Shown: positions 38,148 to 46,305 of the stretch, piece after piece | Layout of the letters: the number at the start of each line of letters is the position of its first letter | How positions within the stretch are numbered: position 1 is the first letter of the stretch | Assembly (NCBI RefSeq): GCF_015679265.1 | Contig: NZ_CP064942.1 | Location: 1,520,001 to 1,584,000, forward strand | Origin: Pontivivens ytuae | Lineage (GTDB): Bacteria; Pseudomonadota; Alphaproteobacteria; Rhodobacterales; Rhodobacteraceae | DNA length: 64,000 nt | Direction of reading: 5' to 3' | Notes under the pieces: model-generated | The model's input: only the letters and a program-made list of their open reading frames with translations | Databases searched by the model: none | Told to the model about the DNA's origin: nothing | Translations under genes and position numbers: made by a program

Positions 38148-39951
38148 GGGTCCGCCCAGGTCGACCCCCCCCCAGGCGGGACGGGTCTTCGGCGAGGTAG
38201 TTTCCGATCGCCCAGTCGCGCATCACGTCGTGATTGAAATCGAGCCGGTCGGGCCTGACCTCGCGGAGCGACTGAGCACCGAGCAGATGGTTTCGCGCGG
38301 ACGAATCCTCGTCGAGATCGATTCCGGCGTCGCCTTTGAGCGTGGCGGTCGCCAGTGCCTTGAGGATCCGCTGCGCCGCCCGCACCTCGGCCGTCGGCGC
38401 GGCATCAGCGCTGATCCACCAAAGCTGCGCGAGTCCGGCCTCAGTTCGCACCGATGCGGCGCTCGTTTCGCGCAGCAGTCGCGACAAACGATAGAGGTTG
38501 CGCGCGAGTTGCGCTGCGGGATGGCTGGCATCGAGCAGCATCCGCAGCTCTGGCGCTTGGTCGACCAGTATCGCGACTTCCTCGTCCGACATGGCCCCGA
38601 CCTCGACCGCGTGCATCCCGTCCAGCGCGGCAGAGATTCGGTCGTCGAGCCATGGAATCACTTCGCTGGCGCCAGTCCGCCTCGCGGTCGCGATCACCGT
38701 GAAGCCGGGAATGGCGCTGGCTGCCCGCAGCAGCTCACTGATCGTGCGCTGCCGACCCGCATCGTCAATCATGTCGATGCCGTCGATGAAGAGGTACGCG
38801 CCGCCGCTCGCCGCCAGATCGGTCAGGAAGGCGTCCGCCGATCCGGGAATGCCGAGCGCGTTCGCCAAGTACAGCCATCCGCCCGGCGGCGTCGCCTCAC
38901 GGTCGAGAACGATGATAGGGGCACGCGCGGCGACGCGCTCGGCATAGTGGCGCAGTACCCAAGATTTGCCGACACCGGTATCGCCGCGCACGACGATGAA
39001 GCGCTGCGTCTCGGCCGCGTCGTCGAGCGCCGCGACCGCCGCCAGCCGCGGTAGCGTCACGCCCGCGACGCTCGTCCCGATAGGCGAGAGCGTGTTCTGC
39101 GCGAGTTCGGCGAGCCGCGCACGAGCCGGGCCGAATTCGCGTTCGCCGGCAAGCTTGAAATCGGCCTCGGCGAGGTTGGCCTTGAGTGCAGCAGTATCGA
39201 TCTCGCCGCCCCGCGTGCCGGTCTGGATCGAGAGATCGACGAGACGGCTCCACAGTGCCTCGGCGCTCGGGACCTGCTCGTCTGCCAGCGCCATTCGCGC
39301 GAGCGCTAGGCCATAGGTGCGAGCGATCGGCGCGCTGGCCTCGAAATCGAATTCGAGGATCAGTATCCGACGCAGCAGCCGCCAGATCGTCTCATCCTCA
39401 TCGGCGATGCCGCCTGCAGCAAGATTTGCGCGCGTCGTCGCTACGAACGCGCGCATGTCATCGTTCGCCACGCCCTTGGCCGCCAGACGGGTGAAGAACT
39501 CGCCCGCTTTAGTCGCGCTGCGCGCCCAGCCCAGCACGTCCTGATAGGCACCCGAGATCTTGCGGCTGGTCCGCTGTGTGGCGATCCCGAAAAGATGGCG
39601 CTCCGCCGGCACGTCGCCGATCGTGCTCCTGGCGATCTGCAGTGCTACATCCTTGTAGACCGTGTCCTTCGGCGAGAACTGGATATCGCGCTTCGACTGG
39701 ATTTCGAGGAGCACATCACCGCTGGCGCCGACGCCCTTGATAATTAGGTCGTCGAGCTTGAACCCTTGCTCGACGCCCTGGAATCGGACGCTCGTGACGC
39801 GCGCGGCCGGCAGCCCCGGCGCCCGGTTGCCGGTCAGGAGCGCGAGCAGATAGAGCGCCCCGAGCTCTCCCTCTTTATAGGCCCCTGCCGCGCCGCGCGA
39901 TGCCGGGCTCGAGCCGCGCTCGGTGTCGGTGCTGGTCCGCGCTTGCGCCAT
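37873..39951 (-). CDS. N-terminal fragment: DUF4297/Mrr-like nuclease plus STAND NTPase
   Basis: First reading frame of the split Avs-like gene, 692 codons of which about the first 593 are genuine; the rest (GRPGRTRVAARRPRYRDRR onwards) is out-of-frame. It carries the complete nuclease and the NTPase with sensor-like helices (DFNHDVMRDWAIGNYLAE). If expressed alone it would have effector and motor but no C-terminal sensor. The ATG at 39,951 begins MAQARTST. Confidence 0.7.
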   Translation of the reverse strand: MAQARTSTDTERGSSPASRGAAGAYKEGELGALYLLALLTGNRAPGLPAARVTSVRFQGVEQGFKLDDLIIKGVGASGDVLLEIQSKRDIQFSPKDTVYKDVALQIARSTIGDVPAERHLFGIATQRTSRKISGAYQDVLGWARSATKAGEFFTRLAAKGVANDDMRAFVATTRANLAAGGIADEDETIWRLLRRILILEFDFEASAPIARTYGLALARMALADEQVPSAEALWSRLVDLSIQTGTRGGEIDTAALKANLAEADFKLAGEREFGPARARLAELAQNTLSPIGTSVAGVTLPRLAAVAALDDAAETQRFIVVRGDTGVGKSWVLRHYAERVAARAPIIVLDREATPPGGWLYLANALGIPGSADAFLTDLAASGGAYLFIDGIDMIDDAGRQRTISELLRAASAIPGFTVIATARRTGASEVIPWLDDRISAALDGMHAVEVGAMSDEEVAILVDQAPELRMLLDASHPAAQLARNLYRLSRLLRETSAASVRTEAGLAQLWWISADAAPTAEVRAAQRILKALATATLKGDAGIDLDEDSSARNHLLGAQSLREVRPDRLDFNHDVMRDWAIGNYLAEDPSRLGGGRPGRTRVAARRPRYRDRRAARARDGQGCKRLARPARAPVASERARFVAPTGDTRAGQVRSRDRSARKVERLAPRRGRRAIDRTIDDARRSRDAGGC

Positions 39952-40316
39952 GCCCCCAAGGTGCGAACAATTGCCCGCGCATACAAGCGAAACCGGCGGT
40001 CGCGGGGACGTGATTGACGCGAAGCGGACGTTGCCCTTGAGGATGTCTTGTGTCGGCTATGGGCCGTTATCATCCAAGCATGGTGGGCTTGGCAATCTGA
40101 TGCTGCGCTGCCCTTGAGTTCAGCTTTGAGCTCCATTTTGACCGATGCTGCGCAGCACACGAATAGCGACTTCCGAGGATAAGCTTCAGTGGCGCCCTCG
40201 CGTTTCGCGTGGTCCTCGACCTGTCGGTGGAAGCCTTTCGAAATATGGGAAAAACGGAATTGAAACGAACGAACTGTTCCCGGCCGGGGTTTCTCTCCGC
40301 TGTACCCAAGAAACGT
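39952..40316. other. gap upstream of the Avs-like gene
   Basis: No gene is supported. The region is moderately AT-rich around 40,210-40,290 and probably carries the promoter of the leftward Avs-like gene at its left end. The sequence GAAGCGGACGTTGCCC near 40,019 is reminiscent of dispersed repeat sequences but is not matched elsewhere in the window. Confidence 0.4.
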
Positions 40317-41330
40317 CTAATGGTTGAGGGGGGCTGCCCCCTCTCGCTCCAGCGCCTCGTCGTCGGCTGCGTAGTCGAAGTGCTCCTTCGGATACGCGGC
40401 GAGCTGCGGCAGCACCGCGCGCCAGTCGCGGCCGCGCGTCGCTCGTGTGAGCCAGGCGACCGCCGCCGGCGCCGTCTCGGCATAGGTGCCGGCTGTCGGC
40501 GCGGAGGACGCGAGCACCATCGGCCGCTCGGCCGACCAGGGCGTGGCCCCACCCTTGGGCGGGTAGATCTCGTCGGGCAGGCCGACGAGGTCGGCGTGCT
40601 CCCCCATCGCTTCCATCACGGTGCGGCCTATCTCGGCCACCGTCGGCGCATACGCGTCCGTGACGTTCAGCACGGCCGGTGCGCCGCCTCCGAATGCGTG
40701 CAGCACCGCCTCGGCGATCGCCGCGGTGGAGGTGGTCTGGAACCGGCTCCGCCCGCCATAGGCCAGCGGAATGCGCGTCCGTCCGTCGAGCAGGCGCCTC
40801 ACGAACCACCACTCGCGGGCGTGCTTGCTGTGGGGGCCGTGGATCGCGCAGGGCCGCAGCAGCGTCGCCGGCACGTGCGCGCCCTCCAGGAGCCGCCGCT
40901 CCATCGCGACCTTGCTCGTAGAGTAGGTCTCCGGCCCCGGCTCGACCGTCGTGTGGTCCTCCGGGATGGGCTCGGGAAAGTGGGGAAAACCGGTCTCCTT
41001 CGCCTCATCGATGGTGCGACCGCCCTCGTCGCGATAGACGCTCGCGCTGGAGATGGCCATGAGGTGGCCCGCCGATTCCTGAACGGCGAGAAGGGCTTCG
41101 GCATGCGCTGCATCGAAGGCCACACAGTCGAGCAGCAGGTCCGCGCCCTCGCCGAGTGCCCGTGCAAGCGCGGCCGGGTCCTCCCGGTCCCAGGGCGCGT
41201 GCTGCCACGGGCCGTCGAACTCGGGCGCGGTGCGGCTGGCAAGCCGGATCTCCCAGCCCTCGCGTGCAAGACGTGCGGCGACCGCGAGGCCGATCTGGCC
41301 CGTGCCGCCGAGAAGGAGAGCCGAGGGCAT
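40317..41330 (-). CDS. NAD-dependent epimerase/dehydratase family protein
   Basis: A 337-residue extended SDR. The N-terminal dinucleotide motif is LLLGGTGQIGLAVAARL, followed by SSASVYRDEGG, a YSTSKVAMER segment holding the catalytic Tyr and Lys, and LRPCAIHGPHSKH. It acts on nucleotide sugars or related substrates; which one is not visible. ATG 41,330 is preferred to an in-frame GTG two codons upstream. It is GC-rich like the core genome, an intact gene within accessory DNA. Confidence 0.88.
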   Translation of the reverse strand: MPSALLLGGTGQIGLAVAARLAREGWEIRLASRTAPEFDGPWQHAPWDREDPAALARALGEGADLLLDCVAFDAAHAEALLAVQESAGHLMAISSASVYRDEGGRTIDEAKETGFPHFPEPIPEDHTTVEPGPETYSTSKVAMERRLLEGAHVPATLLRPCAIHGPHSKHAREWWFVRRLLDGRTRIPLAYGGRSRFQTTSTAAIAEAVLHAFGGGAPAVLNVTDAYAPTVAEIGRTVMEAMGEHADLVGLPDEIYPPKGGATPWSAERPMVLASSAPTAGTYAETAPAAVAWLTRATRGRDWRAVLPQLAAYPKEHFDYAADDEALEREGAAPLNH

Positions 41331-41418
41331 GGTCACAGCCTTTCATGTCGGGTCGCAAGTGGTCCAGACGGTAAGCGTTCCGTGAGTGTAGCCAATCATA
41401 ACGGACGTTCGTGACGAT

Positions 41419-41458
41419 CGCAGCGAATGGCCGCTAAGCGGGCTGCGACTGCAGCATT
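41419..41458 (+). repeat. 40-bp direct repeat, copy 1
   Basis: CGCAGCGAATG, six variable bases, then AAGCGGGCTGCGACTGCAGC and ATT. The same 11 and 23 bases with the same six-base gap occur at 43,123-43,162. Together they flank a two-gene module. The rest of the gap 41,331-41,760 holds no gene. Confidence 0.8.
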
Positions 41459-41760
41459 CCGACCGCCTGTCCAAGATCGGGAATGGGCCGTCCTTGCTAG
41501 AAAGAGCTGGGCCGATGTGCCTATGCCGCGCTTGCTTCAACGTCGGCACCGAGCCCAAACTGACCAATGCCGCACTCGGTGCGACTGTCCGCTAACGGAG
41601 CAGAGGCGCCGGTGAAGACTCAAAGAAAAAGCCCTTCCCCCTTCGGCGTTAGATACTGAACCAAGATACTAGAAATGTGTCGGTATAAGCCCGAATCGTT
41701 TTACAAGGGTGCACAAAACAATATCGTTATGGAAACATTGCCAAATGCGGGGGATGCAAC

Positions 41761-42045
41761 ATGACCGGATCTGAAAGTGCGATGCTGCCGAATACCGGAG
41801 GCATGACCCCGCAGGCACTGAAGAAATTCACGAAACAGCTCGAAGACGCAGAGAATCCCGTCGCGTTTCTTAGGATTGCCTATCACGCATTCACTTCAAT
41901 AGGCACCGAGCGTTTAGACTTTGGTGTCGGAGCGGTAGTGTGCAATAGAGGTAATGAGCCTGCTGTACCTATGCGTAAAGTGGTGCTTCAAGGTGTTCAA
42001 TACTGGGTCTGCGATCATAGCACGATGCACATAGACTTGGTATAG
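41761..42045 (+). CDS. hypothetical protein, first gene of a two-gene module
   Basis: A 94-residue soluble protein without recognised motif (TPQALKKFTKQLEDAENPVAF; QGVQYWVCDHSTMH). The base composition is clearly more AT-rich than the flanking chromosome. It ends three bases before a GTG-initiated membrane protein gene, so the pair is cotranslated. Lying between 40-bp direct repeats next to an Avs-like gene, it may belong to a small phage-defence module, which is inference from position. Confidence 0.6.
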   Translation: MTGSESAMLPNTGGMTPQALKKFTKQLEDAENPVAFLRIAYHAFTSIGTERLDFGVGAVVCNRGNEPAVPMRKVVLQGVQYWVCDHSTMHIDLV

Positions 42046-42048
42046 TAC

Positions 42049-42930
42049 GTGAAAGCGAACCTAATATCGGCATTTCCGCTGCTCATTGGAGCGCTCCTCG
42101 GTGTTCTGTTTGTGCACACTCATCTCACTTGGGGGCCAATTCTTGGTATCTCAATTTTTATTGGCGGGCTCGGTGCCGCCGCATATGCAGGTGGTCGGCT
42201 TCTGATCGGATCATTCCCGGTACCCGCCGTAAGAATTTGGCAATTTCAAGTTCTTGTTCCAATAGCAGTGATCGCATTAATGACCTTTGCCATGGCCGAA
42301 TTAAGCGATTGGATAATGGCTTTTGTTGCCGATAAGGATTGGTTCAATTTGCCCGTGGACGCCACGCGTGCGAAAGCGCAGGAGTCGATCGCTTCTGCAA
42401 TTTATGGCACGATCGCGGCTTTCATCGGATCGATCTTTCTGGACGATGTAGAAGGGCAAAAGGGCGGGCTTTGGCCGCCCGCACAAATCAAACGAGCAAT
42501 TGGAAACTCGTACGGCATCGAAGTGAATAATCTCAAGGCAGAGATCGAAGCAATGGCCGCGCAGCCTCCAGGCGTTTCGCCTCCGCACGAAGCACTCTCG
42601 CAACTTTGCAAGAGTTTTGCGCAATTGCTTTCCGCCTTTCCACCGTCAGTCCAAGTTACCGCAATGCTGGACCCTGCTATCCAGGCGCACGCCCTTTCGG
42701 ATCATCAAAAGGCCTTAGAGGCTCTTGCCGTATCTCCAGATCAACGCCCAGAGGGCTTTCCGGACACCGGGCTTGTCCAAAAAATCGAGCGGTTCGAACG
42801 ATTGAAACGGGCAGTACAGGAAGACACGCTCTCTGCAGGCCAACCTTCTGGTTGGTCGTATGGCGCGGCTTTGACCCGAGCGAAGATTATCAAAAAACAT
42901 TTCTCGGAAACAAGAGCTCAAAGATCTTAG
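42049..42930 (+). CDS. membrane protein with cytosolic helical domain
   Basis: A 293-residue protein with three to four N-terminal membrane helices (about 5-27, 30-52, 66-90, and a weaker one near 118-133), then a cytosolic, mostly helical region of about 160 residues. GTG start three bases after the preceding stop. It is AT-rich compared with core genes. The architecture (small soluble partner plus membrane effector) is common in abortive-infection systems, but no family is recognised. Confidence 0.65.
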   Translation: MKANLISAFPLLIGALLGVLFVHTHLTWGPILGISIFIGGLGAAAYAGGRLLIGSFPVPAVRIWQFQVLVPIAVIALMTFAMAELSDWIMAFVADKDWFNLPVDATRAKAQESIASAIYGTIAAFIGSIFLDDVEGQKGGLWPPAQIKRAIGNSYGIEVNNLKAEIEAMAAQPPGVSPPHEALSQLCKSFAQLLSAFPPSVQVTAMLDPAIQAHALSDHQKALEALAVSPDQRPEGFPDTGLVQKIERFERLKRAVQEDTLSAGQPSGWSYGAALTRAKIIKKHFSETRAQRS

Positions 42931-43122
42931 GCTGTTCTTGTTAATTGTTCCGGCTGCCGGACATTGCTCAAGGCAAGAAGATATCTTCAGAAATCTGTTT
43001 GATAAGCTTTTCTCGCGGGATGCCAATCCATATCCAAATTCGTAAGCAGTCATTGGCCGGTGCGAAGCGAATGGCGTGTGGGTCCGGGATCTGTAAGTTC
43101 GAATGATCTCAGATTTCGCGCT

Positions 43123-43162
43123 CGCAGCGAATGTCGGGAAAGCGGGCTGCGACTGCAGCATT
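43123..43162 (+). repeat. 40-bp direct repeat, copy 2
   Basis: Matches copy 1 at 41,419-41,458 in 34 of 40 positions, all differences being in the central six bases. It interrupts a small open frame on the opposite strand. Confidence 0.8.
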
Positions 43163-43164
43163 GG

Positions 43165-43316
43165 GATCGAAAGTTGTACGGCAGCTTTGGGCCGTTAGAT
43201 GACTTATTGTCAGTAGATCCGACTGACTTGATCAGACGGCCTCGCGGCAATACCTCAGCGTCCCAGCTCCCTCTGAATTCAATCTGACCTTTGGCATAGA
43301 TCCGTATCTTCGCCAT
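43165..43316 (-). pseudogene. gene truncated by the direct repeat
   Basis: A frame beginning MAKIRIYAKGQIEFRGSWDA has plausible protein composition for about 40 residues and then runs into the repeat (CCSRSPLSRHSLRA is translation of repeat DNA). The original gene is cut off. It follows another truncated frame by two bases. Confidence 0.45.
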
Positions 43317-43318
43317 AG

Positions 43319-43530
43319 CTACTTTGCGGTTTCCAGAGCCTCTAGGGCGAGATGAGCGTAGCTTAACTGGAAAGCTTCAAATACTTCCTCGTACTTCATT
43401 ACGAAAACATATGCATGCGCGGCTGTGATGTCGCGATCAGTGCTTTTGACCATGTTGGGCAGAGCTAATGCTCTATGTGTCAAGGCTAAGGTATTCCCCG
43501 GAGACTGAGCACTAACGGAAGCTACGATTT
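43319..43530 (-). pseudogene. C-terminal gene remnant
   Basis: A frame without an own start reads PGNTLALTHRALALPNMVKS, DITAAHAYVFVMKYEEVFEA and ends HLALEALETAK. The composition is that of a real helical protein. Its 5' part was lost where IS3-type debris begins at about 43,540. Confidence 0.45.
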
Positions 43531-43566
43531 GAGCTCACCCTGGCCATCGATAATGAGACGGACGAG

Positions 43567-44170
43567 ATGGCGAAGAGCAAGCAGCACGCGGCCGCGTTCA
43601 AGGCGAAGATCGGGTAGCTCGCTGTAGCGAGCGATTTTTTGTCGCAAAAACTCAAGCCCTGGGTCGGGACGTGAGGCGCGGTATGCCCCAAAAAGGCGCA
43701 CCCATGGCTATCGATTTCCGCGCAATGCTGGCTGCTGTTGACCCCGCGCTCGAGCTACTACCACCGGGCGACAGGCGAGACGGTAGAGAACCTAACTCTG
43801 ATACAGATCATCAAGCGGCAATTTATGGAGACACCGTTCTTCGGTGTCCGCCAGATGACCTGGCACCTGCGCAACGAGGGCCACGCCGTGAACCCGAAGC
43901 GCGTGCGGCGGCTCATACAGTTGATAGGCCTCATGCAGATCTACTGACAACAGAATACGGGCAAGCCGAACAAGGACCGCCGGCCGTTCCTATACCTGCT
44001 CCACGCGCTGACGATCGACCGGCCAAGTCAGGTCTGGTGCTCCGATAGCACTTATCTCACGATTTAACGAAGCTTTCTTTATCTCGTGGCGATCATGGTC
44101 TGGCACAGGCGCAAGGTGCTAGCATAGCGGCTGTCGAACATGTTGGAGGAGGCCGAGTCTTGCACCGAGG
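43567..44170 (+). mobile_element. degenerate IS3-family transposase
   Basis: Fragments of both IS3 reading frames are in order: orfA start (MAKSKQHAAAFKAKIG then a stop), and orfB pieces SYYHRATGET, FFGVRQMTWHLRNEGHAVN, RRLIQLIGLM, a stop, GKPNKDRRPFLYLLHAL, SQVWCSD holding the first DDE Asp, and FLYLVAIMVWHRRKVLA. Several stops and frame changes, and loss of the DDE C-terminus, show it is dead. Terminal inverted repeats were not identified. Confidence 0.85.
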
Positions 44171-44221
44171 CGCTCGACGAGGCTCGCAAACCTAACTCAA
44201 TATCTACGACCACCGGCGACC

Positions 44222-44518
44222 TCACACCACCCTCGACGGACAGCCTCCGCACGTGATCCACCGGCCAGCAACACGATCGTGTAACTCGGCCAGGAGACCC
44301 AGAGAGTCGCTTAGATCCCGGCAGATCTCGTCCAAGCTCTGAGGAGCACCTGAACCCAGGGGTGTCGTGTCGAGGCACATCCTTCTGGCCTCATCGAACC
44401 GATCGCGGGGGGGGAGATTTGCAGAGGCCAGAAGTCGCGCTCCGTCGAGCATATCTGCACTACGTATATCGTCTAGAGATCCGCAGCAGGAGATAGTTGC
44501 CGTGGTCAGGCTGGCCAA
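44222..44518 (-). CDS. weak ORF, lipoprotein-like
   Basis: A frame that could start at TTG 44,518 just after the 117-aa membrane protein gene. It reads ASLTTATISCCGSLDD and then a helical part (RFDEARRMCLDTTPLG, SLDEICRDLSDSLGLLAEL). The composition is acceptable, but the start is weak and no family is known. It could be a fourth gene of the HlyC-like operon. Confidence 0.3.
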   Translation of the reverse strand: MASLTTATISCCGSLDDIRSADMLDGARLLASANLPPRDRFDEARRMCLDTTPLGSGAPQSLDEICRDLSDSLGLLAELHDRVAGRWITCGGCPSRVV

Positions 44519-44532
44519 AAGACTAAAATGAA

Positions 44533-44886
44533 TCAGTGTCTGGGTGGGGGTTTTGGGAGTGTGCGACCAACATAGAATACGCCATAGAACAGCGGCAGGA
44601 GTACAATAAAAACTATATAAAGCCATTCTTCCATTAAAAAAGAAATCCCAGAGCGCTGATGCATTTTATAAATGAAATAAATACAGCAAAGCACGGCGGT
44701 TAATACGTATAGTCTATAACTCTGAAAAATAACAATAATTGCAATTGACAAAATGAGCGCAACCAACAATCCCCATGTCAGATAAGGATAATCGTATAAT
44801 ACAATAGGAAACATTGCAAAAAACCAAAATGCCACCAGTGCGCTAGATAGCGTCAAAAAAACTACAATCTTCAGCAAACCGGACAC
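44533..44886 (-). CDS. small membrane protein of the acyltransferase operon
   Basis: A 117-residue, very hydrophobic protein with four predicted helices (about 5-25, 37-53, 58-74, 88-106), AT-rich codons and a GTG start placed immediately after the stop of the upstream gene with no gap. Position third in an operon with an HlyC-type acyltransferase and a large acidic protein suggests an immunity or export-assisting role. No family recognised. Confidence 0.65.
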   Translation of the reverse strand: MSGLLKIVVFLTLSSALVAFWFFAMFPIVLYDYPYLTWGLLVALILSIAIIVIFQSYRLYVLTAVLCCIYFIYKMHQRSGISFLMEEWLYIVFIVLLPLFYGVFYVGRTLPKPPPRH

Positions 44887-46305
44887 TTAGAAATCCTCTA
44901 ATATCTGCGACGCTTCCTGAAATATCTCTGATCCATTTTCCAACCACAGCTGATCAGTTGTGTTTTCGATCTGCTCTTCAAACTCCTCAAGCAGGAGGTC
45001 GCCCAATTCCCTAAATGCTTCTACGACCACAGATACTGGATTAGATGGCTGCAGAACGAATTCATCATCACCCTTAATCAAGTTGCCTGTAGCCTGAATA
45101 ACCGAGTCGCCTTCGCCGTATGTGTGTAAAGTGATACCTCCATCATCATTCAATTCTCCATAGCGAAGAACGTATCCCTCTTCGAGCACATGCGCGCCAT
45201 CTACCGTGTAATTGATGATGATATCAGTCTGGTTGGGATTAGGGTTCTTTACCACGTAGGACCTAACCAGGTTCGCATCGTTGAGCGGGCTTGGACCGGC
45301 ATTGTTGAGCTGACCATCGGCGGTAGCTATATCAAATTCATATGGCGTCGGATTGGCGATAAGCGCTTGCTGTATAGCCAAAAGACCATCCTGACCATTG
45401 ATGTGATCAGGCGCCTCCAGTGATAAGATGTACTCATGAAAAAAGCGGTCGCTATCGTGGAACCCGTCCATACCCTCGTATACAGGGATAGCGACTTCCG
45501 GCATGCCCTCGAGTTTGGGATCAATCATCATAATCCCTTCACTGATATCGACGCCGTCGCTGACCAGCACATCGCCACTGTTGATTGATGCGTACTCTGC
45601 TGTCTGGGCGGCGGCATTTATGATGACATGCCCATCTAGGTCGTAGCCGTTCCGTATCATCACAGCTTCCGCGATAGAGTAACCCTGCTCGACCACTAGT
45701 CGGTGTTGAAGGTGATCCTCTGAGATAGCCTCACGCGCATCGTGTTCTGCTCGGTGTCCAGGCCACATATCGGTTTCCTTAAAAAGGAAATCATCAAAGT
45801 GCTCATGATGCCTCCTGTAGTATTTTATTTGTTCAACTGTTGGATTTTCTGGAGCATTCATTCCATCTCCATATGAACCACCGAGAAAAATCTGCACATT
45901 GGCATCTTCTGCTCTATATTCTGCTTCGAGCTCAGCTCTATAATCATCAATGTATTGAGCGACCGACATGACGACGGTCGGATTCTGAGGGTTCTGGAAT
46001 AGATCATCGACAGTGAGGACAGTAGCGCTCGCGGCGAGTTGAACTTCTATCTCATTGCCATTTCGAGAAATGGTGGGCTCACCTGATTGAGATCCAGCGT
46101 TGCCGGGCTCGTCCTCGTCATCTTGGGGACCGGGGGCGCTGCGGAAGACAAGTGGAGCGAGAGGCGTCGGGTCGCCGGCACTACCACCGCTGGAGCTACC
46201 TCCGTCTGATGACGCTCCCCAAGCGATGGAGTTATGAAAAGATCTGTAGAATGGATCAATCATGATGGCGCAACCTTTATCCCAAATAATTCCGGTGTAC
46301 TTCAC
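44887..46305 (-). CDS. large acidic protein, candidate acylated effector/toxin
   Basis: A 472-residue acidic protein, poor in Lys, beginning with a Ser/Gly-rich linker (SSDGGSSSGGSAGDPTP) and an Asp/Glu-rich patch, then a globular region (GHVIINAAAQTAEYASINSG, HTYGEGDSVIQATGNLIKG) and an amphipathic C-terminus. Type I secretion signals have similar composition, but no GGxGxD repeats exist. Its GTG start overlaps the stop of the HlyC-like gene (GTGA), making it the natural substrate candidate. A start at ATG 46,263 is also possible. No family recognised. Confidence 0.65.
   Translation of the reverse strand: MKYTGIIWDKGCAIMIDPFYRSFHNSIAWGASSDGGSSSGGSAGDPTPLAPLVFRSAPGPQDDEDEPGNAGSQSGEPTISRNGNEIEVQLAASATVLTVDDLFQNPQNPTVVMSVAQYIDDYRAELEAEYRAEDANVQIFLGGSYGDGMNAPENPTVEQIKYYRRHHEHFDDFLFKETDMWPGHRAEHDAREAISEDHLQHRLVVEQGYSIAEAVMIRNGYDLDGHVIINAAAQTAEYASINSGDVLVSDGVDISEGIMMIDPKLEGMPEVAIPVYEGMDGFHDSDRFFHEYILSLEAPDHINGQDGLLAIQQALIANPTPYEFDIATADGQLNNAGPSPLNDANLVRSYVVKNPNPNQTDIIINYTVDGAHVLEEGYVLRYGELNDDGGITLHTYGEGDSVIQATGNLIKGDDEFVLQPSNPVSVVVEAFRELGDLLLEEFEEQIENTTDQLWLENGSEIFQEASQILEDF

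Larger units (their letters stand above)
34791..39951 (-). pseudogene. Avs-like STAND NTPase with nuclease domain, split by two lesions
   Basis: Three open frames join into one protein of about 1,700 residues. Residues 25-115 are a PD-(D/E)xK-type (DUF4297/Mrr-like) nuclease with KLDDLI and Gln85-Ser-Lys87 in EIQSKRD. A P-loop STAND/NACHT-like NTPase follows (Walker A GDTGVGKS 323-330; Walker B YLFIDGID 386-393). The rest is a long helical C-terminal region. The frame breaks at a run of nine C (38,165-38,173), where NYLAEDPSRLGG should continue into PVSPRVARGIEIAARL, and a TAG at 36,855-36,857 interrupts the same frame (LLADDRTR*IHDQMGSG). Nuclease-STAND fusions are antiphage sensors (Avs family). 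Confidence 0.7.

Noticed and set aside
43671..44048. 125-codon forward frame overlapping the IS3 debris
   Set aside because: Different frame from the recognisable transposase sequence; translation is not protein-like.
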